From: JAPKZH01 sp963715635
GTDB taxonomy: Bacteria > Acidobacteriota > Aminicenantia > Aminicenantales > UBA4085
DNA length: 64,000 nt
Assembly (NCBI GenBank): GCA_963715635.1
Contig: OY970261.1
Coordinates: 4,216,001-4,280,000, forward strand
Direction: 5' to 3'
The position numbers and the translations under genes are program-made. The number at the start of each line of letters is the position of its first letter. Position 1 is the first letter of the stretch. Below, piece after piece: positions 59,567 through 64,000 of this stretch. The notes under the pieces were generated by a model. That model saw only the letters and a program-made list of their open reading frames with translations, did no database searches and was not told where the DNA came from.

Positions 59567-59689
59567 TCACTGGATCGTGACCACGGCCATGTCGCTCTCC
59601 CAGCCCAAACTATTGACCGCTGTCACCCCAAACTCGTAGGACGTCGTCTTCTGAAGCTTCCGGACAAGATACTCATACGTCCCCGCCGC
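59567..59689 (-). pseudogene. FN3-domain remnant (tail of a metzincin-like gene)
   Basis: A 40-residue frame, AAGTYEYLVRKLQKTTSYEF then GVTAVNSLGWESDMAVVTIQ, ends with TGA and matches the FN3-like end of the metzincin at 42.6 kb in pattern (AA..E.RK...Y...AVN...VV). Its upstream part is missing. The next gene is a small barrel, as in the intact cassette. Confidence 0.55.
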
Positions 59690-59879
59690 AGGCCACGGGC
59701 ACCTCATCGGGGGAAAGGGCCTCGAGATGGCGACGCATGTCGTCCCGAGTGCGGACGATGGCGATCTCGCCCTGGAGAGCCGGTCCGGCAGGCCGCGCCA
59801 ACGCCTCTTTGAGGCGCTCCACGGCTTTCCCGGACCGGGCCCGGGGATTGACCAGGAAACGATATCGGAAGTCGTTCAA
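59673..59879 (-). pseudogene. N-terminal remnant of a diacylglycerol-kinase family gene
   Basis: From a TTG at 59879 the frame reads MNDFRYRFLVNPRARSGKAV, a stretch ending VPVACGGD and a premature stop. NPxAxSGK and GGDG are the nucleotide-binding signatures of YegS/DagK/LCB5 lipid kinases, which normally have about 300 residues. Only about 65 remain; the GGD motif runs straight into the FN3 remnant, marking a breakpoint near 59685. Confidence 0.55.
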
Positions 59880-60102
59880 GCCGCCCTTCAAATCCCCGCG
59901 AAGCGACCGTGTTCTCCGTCTCCGGCTCGATCCGCCTTCCCAACGTAGCACGTCATCGCCGGCCTTTTCAAGCCGTTCATTGACTTCCCTAAGCCAATTT
60001 GCTATTCTGAGGCCATAAAAAAGGGGAAACTTGTTAGCCGCCGAGCGCTCAGCCAGCCGTTGGGAGATCATCGCGCCCCGCGAGTTCCGATTGGCCGTTC
60101 GA

Positions 60103-61062
60103 ATGCGGCGGCTTGGACTGCTGATGGCCGCGGGTTGGCTGATCGCGTTCGCCTCCTGCTCGATCCAGAGCATGGCCATGAAGGAGACCGCCGACGCGCT
60201 CAGCGCACCTTCCGGGGTAAATACGTTCACCAGCGACAACGATCCCGAGCTCGTCGGCGAGGCCCTGCCTTTCGCCCTCAAGTTCTATGAATCCCTCCTC
60301 GCGTCTCAGCCCGAGCATGAAGGATTGCGCCTCCGGACGGGAAGCCTCTACGTCATATACGCCAGGGCGTTCGTGCAAACCCCTGGCGACCTGACCCCGC
60401 GTTCCCAGGCCGAGGCCAAAAAAGCCTTCCTCAACCGGGCCAAGAACCTCTATTTACGCGGACGCGATATCCTTCTCCAGGGGCTGGAAAAAAGGAACCC
60501 GCGCCTGCAGCAGTATTGGCGGCAGCGGCGATACAAGGAGGCCGCGGCGCCCTTCAGGCGGCAGGACGTCCCAGCCCTGTTCTGGACGGCCGCCGGTTGG
60601 ATCGCCGCCTATGCCGTCGATCCCTTCGATATCAAGCTCGGGTTGACGCTCCCGCAGGCGGCCTCCCTGATGGAGCGTGTCCTCGAGCTGGACCCGGGAT
60701 TCGGAGACGGCGCCGTCCACAATTTCTATGTCCTCTATTACGGCTCTCTCCCCGATTATATGGGCGGCGACCTGGGCAAAGCGCGGGAGCACTTCCGGCT
60801 GGCCCTCGAGGCGGCCGGGAACCGCGACACCTCTCCCTATCTCGCCCTGGCCACGACCGTCGTCGTCAAGGAACAGAAGGTCGAGGAGTTCCGCGACCTC
60901 CTCGGCCGGGTGCTGGCCTTCGACCCGGACTCGGCCCCGGAGAATCGGCTCGCCAACGTCATCAACCGGAGGAAGGCGCGGTGGCTTCTGGACCATCTCG
61001 ACGACTTCTTCATCCTGGTCGAGAAGGAGGGGGCGACCGCAGCGGAAAGGAGGTCGGGATGA
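60103..61062 (+). CDS. TRAP transporter accessory lipoprotein TatT (T component)
   Basis: I start at the ATG at 60103, which opens a lipoprotein signal (LIAFASC lipobox, Cys at about 19); the ribosome site is weak and the longer TTG frame is not excluded. The 319-residue mature part consists of TPR-like helical repeats (EALPFALKFYESLLASQPEH, MGGDLGKAREHFRLALEAAG), the fold of TatT proteins that associate with DctP in TRAP transporters. Its stop shares bases with the dctP start (ATGA). GC content is clearly higher than in the preceding genes. Confidence 0.82.
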   Translation: MRRLGLLMAAGWLIAFASCSIQSMAMKETADALSAPSGVNTFTSDNDPELVGEALPFALKFYESLLASQPEHEGLRLRTGSLYVIYARAFVQTPGDLTPRSQAEAKKAFLNRAKNLYLRGRDILLQGLEKRNPRLQQYWRQRRYKEAAAPFRRQDVPALFWTAAGWIAAYAVDPFDIKLGLTLPQAASLMERVLELDPGFGDGAVHNFYVLYYGSLPDYMGGDLGKAREHFRLALEAAGNRDTSPYLALATTVVVKEQKVEEFRDLLGRVLAFDPDSAPENRLANVINRRKARWLLDHLDDFFILVEKEGATAAERRSG

Positions 61063-62063
61063 ACATCCTTCGGCGGCTGGGTCCGCTCGTTCTGGCGCTC
61101 CTCGTTCTGGGGGGGAGCCTTCGGGCGACGGTCATCAAGATCGGCACCATTCTGCCCGAGCATTCGCCCTGGGACAACGCGCTCAACGACATCGCCTCGG
61201 AGTGGTTCAAGATCTCGAACGGCACGGTCGTCCTCAAGATCTACCCCGGGGGCGTCGCCGGCGGCGAGCAGGAAATGCTGCGCATGATACGGCTCGGGAC
61301 CCTTGACGGCGTCGTCGTCACCAATTTAGGCGTCACCCGTCTCAATCCCAACCTGTATGTCCTGAACATCCCCTTTCTCTTCCATTCACGGGAGGAATTC
61401 GAATATCTCATAGCGCGGATGGAGCCCGCGTTCGTCAAGCCGCTCGAGGATAAGGGGATCAAGGTGGTCCTGAGGGTGCTCGCCGGCTGGCTCTATTTCT
61501 TCGCCAAGGAACCATTCGTATACCCCGAGGACTTCAAAAAGTTCCGCATCTCGCTCGTCAGCGGCGAGCCGGGGCTGGAGGAGGCCTTCAAGGCCATGGG
61601 CTACCGGGTCATCCCCATCGAGGTCAAGGATATGATGATGGCCCTTCAGAGCGGCATGGTCTCGGCGATTTATTTCCCGCCTCTCATCGCCGCCTCGGCC
61701 CAGTTCTTCGCCCTGGCCCCGCACATGTTGAACCTGCCGGCGTCCGTCATGGTCGGCTGGTTCCTGCTCAACGGATCGGCCTGGGAGCGGATCCCGGTCG
61801 CCTATCGCGAGCCGATGGAAAAGGCCGTCCTCAAGGCTACGGAGGGTCTGCTCAAGAAAACGGACGAGCTCGAGGCCGAGGTCCTCAAGGTGATGAAGGA
61901 TAACGGGCTCGTCGTCCATGAAGCGCCCGCCGACGCCTGGGACAGGTGGCGGGTGCTTTCCTTGAAAGCCATCGACAAGATGGTCGGCGCGGCGTATCCG
62001 AAGGAAATCTACGACCAGGCCGTCGCCCTTCTCGAGGAGTACCGCAAGTCGCATGGCCGGTAG
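61059..62063 (+). CDS. dctP: TRAP transporter substrate-binding protein DctP
   Basis: AAAGGAGG lies 6 bases before the ATG. The 334-residue product has a signal peptide (about 1-23) and the DctP fold: KIGTILPEHSPWDNAL, LKIYPGGVAGGEQEMLRM, FRISLVSGEPGLEEAFKAMG and a C-terminal helical hinge. It should bind an organic acid or similar ligand in the periplasm; the usual carboxylate-binding Arg is not securely placed. The stop overlaps the permease gene by 11 bases. Confidence 0.92.
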   Translation: MNILRRLGPLVLALLVLGGSLRATVIKIGTILPEHSPWDNALNDIASEWFKISNGTVVLKIYPGGVAGGEQEMLRMIRLGTLDGVVVTNLGVTRLNPNLYVLNIPFLFHSREEFEYLIARMEPAFVKPLEDKGIKVVLRVLAGWLYFFAKEPFVYPEDFKKFRISLVSGEPGLEEAFKAMGYRVIPIEVKDMMMALQSGMVSAIYFPPLIAASAQFFALAPHMLNLPASVMVGWFLLNGSAWERIPVAYREPMEKAVLKATEGLLKKTDELEAEVLKVMKDNGLVVHEAPADAWDRWRVLSLKAIDKMVGAAYPKEIYDQAVALLEEYRKSHGR

Positions 62064-64000
62064 GATCGTCCGCCGACTTTACGCGGCCGAAATTGCCGCC
62101 GCCGACCTTTCCCTCTATCTCCTCGTCCTCGTTCCGGCGCTGGAGGTCATCGTCCGCATATCCTTCGCGTCCTCGCTGCCGAATTCAAACGATTACACCA
62201 AGCACCTAGTTCTGGTGGCCGCGTTCCTCGCCGGAGCCGTGACCTCCCGGCGGAATCAGCATCTCGCCTTGGCCCTCAAGCTGCCGTTCAGGGACCCCTT
62301 GGGAGAGACCGTCGGGACGGTCGTCGTGGTCTTCGGCTGCGGCCTCGGCTTTGCCCTGGCCTGGAGTTCGCTGGCCTTCGTCCTCCAGGGATTCGAGAGC
62401 GGCCAGAAGATCGGTTTCTTGCCTCTTCAACTCGTCGTATCCGTGATGGTCCTGGGCTACCTCCTGATCGCCGTCCGCTTCGTCACCGGGCTCAAGGGCG
62501 GAAAGCGCAAGGCCCTGGGGCTTGCGATTGGGGTGATCCTCGGGACCGTCCTCTCTTTCAGTTCCGTCGTTAAGGTTGTCACCGTCGTGTTCGGGTCCTT
62601 ACCCCCGTTCCTGGCCGCCGTCGAGAAGCCGCTGGCGGCGTTCGTCTCCCAGGCCGGGACTCCTCTGATCGTCGCCCTGATCGTCTCCGCGCTGTTCAAC
62701 ATGCCAATCTTCGCTGTCTTGGGCGGCTGTGCCTACCTGTTGTTCGCGCGTCAGTCCCTATCGCTCGAAATCGTCCCCAGCAAGGCCTACGCCATGCTGA
62801 CCGGATTCTCGATCGCCGCCATCCCGCTCTTCACACTGACCGGGTTTCTCCTTTCGGAGAGCCGGGCGGGAGAACGGCTCGTGCGATTGTTCAAGTCCTT
62901 GTTCGCCTGGTTCCCGGGAGGCATGGCCGTGATGGCCGTCCTCGTCTGTGCTTTTTTCACGACGTTCACCGGCGCTTCGGGCGTGACGATCGTCGCTCTG
63001 GGAGGCCTTCTCTTCTATATTCTGACGGGCGCCGGCTACGGCCGGGGGTTCACGGTGGGCCTCCTGACCGCCTCGGGGAGCATCGGCCTCCTGTTCCCGC
63101 CCAGCCTGCCCGTGATCATCTACGGCGTCTCTTCCCGGATCAGCATCAAAGAGATGTTCAAGGGCGGGCTGCTTCCCGGGGTCGCGTTCGTCCTGGCCAT
63201 GGTCGCGATCTCCGTGATTTACGCCGCAAGGAAGCAGGTCGAACGCCAGCCCTTCGAGCTCAGGGAGGCGCTCACGGGCCTGCGGGAATCGATCTGGGAA
63301 CTCCTGCTGCCGGTTCTCGTCTTTCTCGGGTATTTCGGGGCCCGGCCGGGCTTTGTCCACAGGCTGGCGATCTTCATCATCTTCATCCTGACGCTCGAGC
63401 ACTTGATCGGCAAAGACCCCGAGGCGCGGACAAGTCCGGCCGCCGTGCGTGCCCTGGGATTCACGGTAACCGCCGCCTTTGTCCCCTTGATGATGTGGCC
63501 GGGGCATTCCTGGCTTCTCGTCGCGTGTGCGGTGGGAGCCGCCGCCGTTGTCCGGTACGTATTGAACGGTTCGAGTCCTGATGGGCGGCCCGTGCCCGGC
63601 CGGCTGAAGGAGGCCTTATCGTACATCATGACGGCCCTGGGTGTCCTGGCCCTCCTTACGGCAGCCGCGGCGGCGGCCCTGACCCTCGTCGAGAGCGCGG
63701 CCGTGGCCGCCCTCTACACGCTGGTCATCCAGGTCCTCGTCCATAGGGACCTGAAGATTCGGGATATCCCCAAGGTTTCGGAAAAGTGCCTTCCCATCAT
63801 CGGCGGGACCCTGACGATCCTGGCGTTGGCCTATGCCCTGTCGTACTACATCGTCAACGCCGAGATCCCGATGAAGCTGACCGCCTGGGTGCTCGGCGCG
63901 GTTTCTTCGAGATATCTTTTTCTCTTTCTCCTGAACCTTGTCCTGCTCGTCGTCGGCTGCTTCATGGACATCTATTCGGCCACTCTCGTCGTCGTGCCGC
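62053..64000 (+). CDS. Fused DctQ-DctM TRAP transporter permease, 3' end outside window
   Basis: The frame starts at ATG 62053 inside the dctP 3' end and is open to the right edge (649 codons). The first 160 residues resemble the four-helix DctQ subunit (VRRLYAAEIAAADLSLYLLV, FLAGAVTSRRNQHLA), and the rest is the large DctM permease (MLTGFSIAAIPLFTLTGFLL, TTFTGASGVTIVALGG, LLFPPSLPVIIYG). The C-terminus is missing, and a second set of helices is already visible (TLVESAAVAALYTLV). It drives Na+- or H+-coupled uptake of the DctP ligand. Confidence 0.88.
   Translation, partial: MAGRIVRRLYAAEIAAADLSLYLLVLVPALEVIVRISFASSLPNSNDYTKHLVLVAAFLAGAVTSRRNQHLALALKLPFRDPLGETVGTVVVVFGCGLGFALAWSSLAFVLQGFESGQKIGFLPLQLVVSVMVLGYLLIAVRFVTGLKGGKRKALGLAIGVILGTVLSFSSVVKVVTVVFGSLPPFLAAVEKPLAAFVSQAGTPLIVALIVSALFNMPIFAVLGGCAYLLFARQSLSLEIVPSKAYAMLTGFSIAAIPLFTLTGFLLSESRAGERLVRLFKSLFAWFPGGMAVMAVLVCAFFTTFTGASGVTIVALGGLLFYILTGAGYGRGFTVGLLTASGSIGLLFPPSLPVIIYGVSSRISIKEMFKGGLLPGVAFVLAMVAISVIYAARKQVERQPFELREALTGLRESIWELLLPVLVFLGYFGARPGFVHRLAIFIIFILTLEHLIGKDPEARTSPAAVRALGFTVTAAFVPLMMWPGHSWLLVACAVGAAAVVRYVLNGSSPDGRPVPGRLKEALSYIMTALGVLALLTAAAAAALTLVESAAVAALYTLVIQVLVHRDLKIRDIPKVSEKCLPIIGGTLTILALAYALSYYIVNAEIPMKLTAWVLGAVSSRYLFLFLLNLVLLVVGCFMDIYSATLVVVP

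Overview
The window looks like chromosomal DNA of a Gram-negative, probably uncultivated bacterium. It encodes outer-membrane barrels, a decaheme cytochrome/porin conduit, lipoproteins, Tat-exported enzymes and sigma-54 regulation. Amino-acid and sugar catabolism, heparinase-like and DUF5916-like proteins, and an intermediate GC content would suit an Acidobacteriota/Aminicenantes-type lineage. That placement is an inference from gene content; no rRNA or marker gene is present.

Layout. 1-9.2 kb: a PLP decarboxylase cut by the window edge, a secreted serine hydrolase, an MFS exporter, a Tat-exported amidase coupled to a dimethylargininase, a MITE-like inverted-repeat element, two small secreted proteins and a class V aminotransferase-like protein with an altered active site. 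9.3-13.7 kb: heparinase II/III-like and WbqC-like genes, then a HigB toxin with an ImmA/IrrE-fused antitoxin behind a consensus leaderless promoter. 13.8-20.9 kb, all minus strand: DUF1571-like protein, alpha-L-fucosidase, GH36 alpha-galactosidase, NAD synthetase and an intact glutamate dehydrogenase. 21.2-32.5 kb: a second glutamate-dehydrogenase-like gene lacking the catalytic Lys and Asp, followed by two proteins with a PPDK/PEP-synthase ATP-grasp domain (one fused to a GAF-like and a nucleotidyltransferase domain). These face a minus-strand group of a third such protein, a receiver-domain protein, an OmpR-type regulator and a phosphoesterase. All three ATP-grasp proteins lack the phosphohistidine swivel domain and share a C-terminal GRWGS/GTHFF region; this is the best candidate for an undescribed phosphotransfer or signalling system.

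32.6-42.3 kb is a complete Kdp potassium-uptake locus: NtrC-type regulator, membrane histidine kinase, a new 27-residue membrane ORF, kdpF, kdpA, kdpB, kdpC and a kinase-less KdpD-Usp-EIIA fusion. A sigma-54 promoter precedes the kinase gene. 42.6-50.5 kb holds a secreted metzincin, a small barrel, a lipoprotein, a GT39-type glycosyltransferase, a perfect 24-bp hairpin and a DUF5916-like outer-membrane protein. 50.7-56.3 kb is an extracellular-electron-transfer cluster: a stand-alone receiver under a sigma-54 promoter, an MtrA/DmsE-like decaheme cytochrome, an MtrB/PioB-like barrel and a duplicated decaheme cytochrome with EF-hand-like loops, ended by an intrinsic terminator.

56.4-60 kb is a rearranged stretch: an arylsulfotransferase-like gene, a tRNA 3' fragment, a 5'-truncated tyrosine recombinase, a frameshifted barrel paralogue, an FN3 remnant and a diacylglycerol-kinase remnant. 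60.1 kb to the right edge is a GC-rich TRAP transporter operon (TatT, DctP, fused DctQ-DctM), cut by the edge. No rRNA, complete tRNA or CRISPR array was seen.
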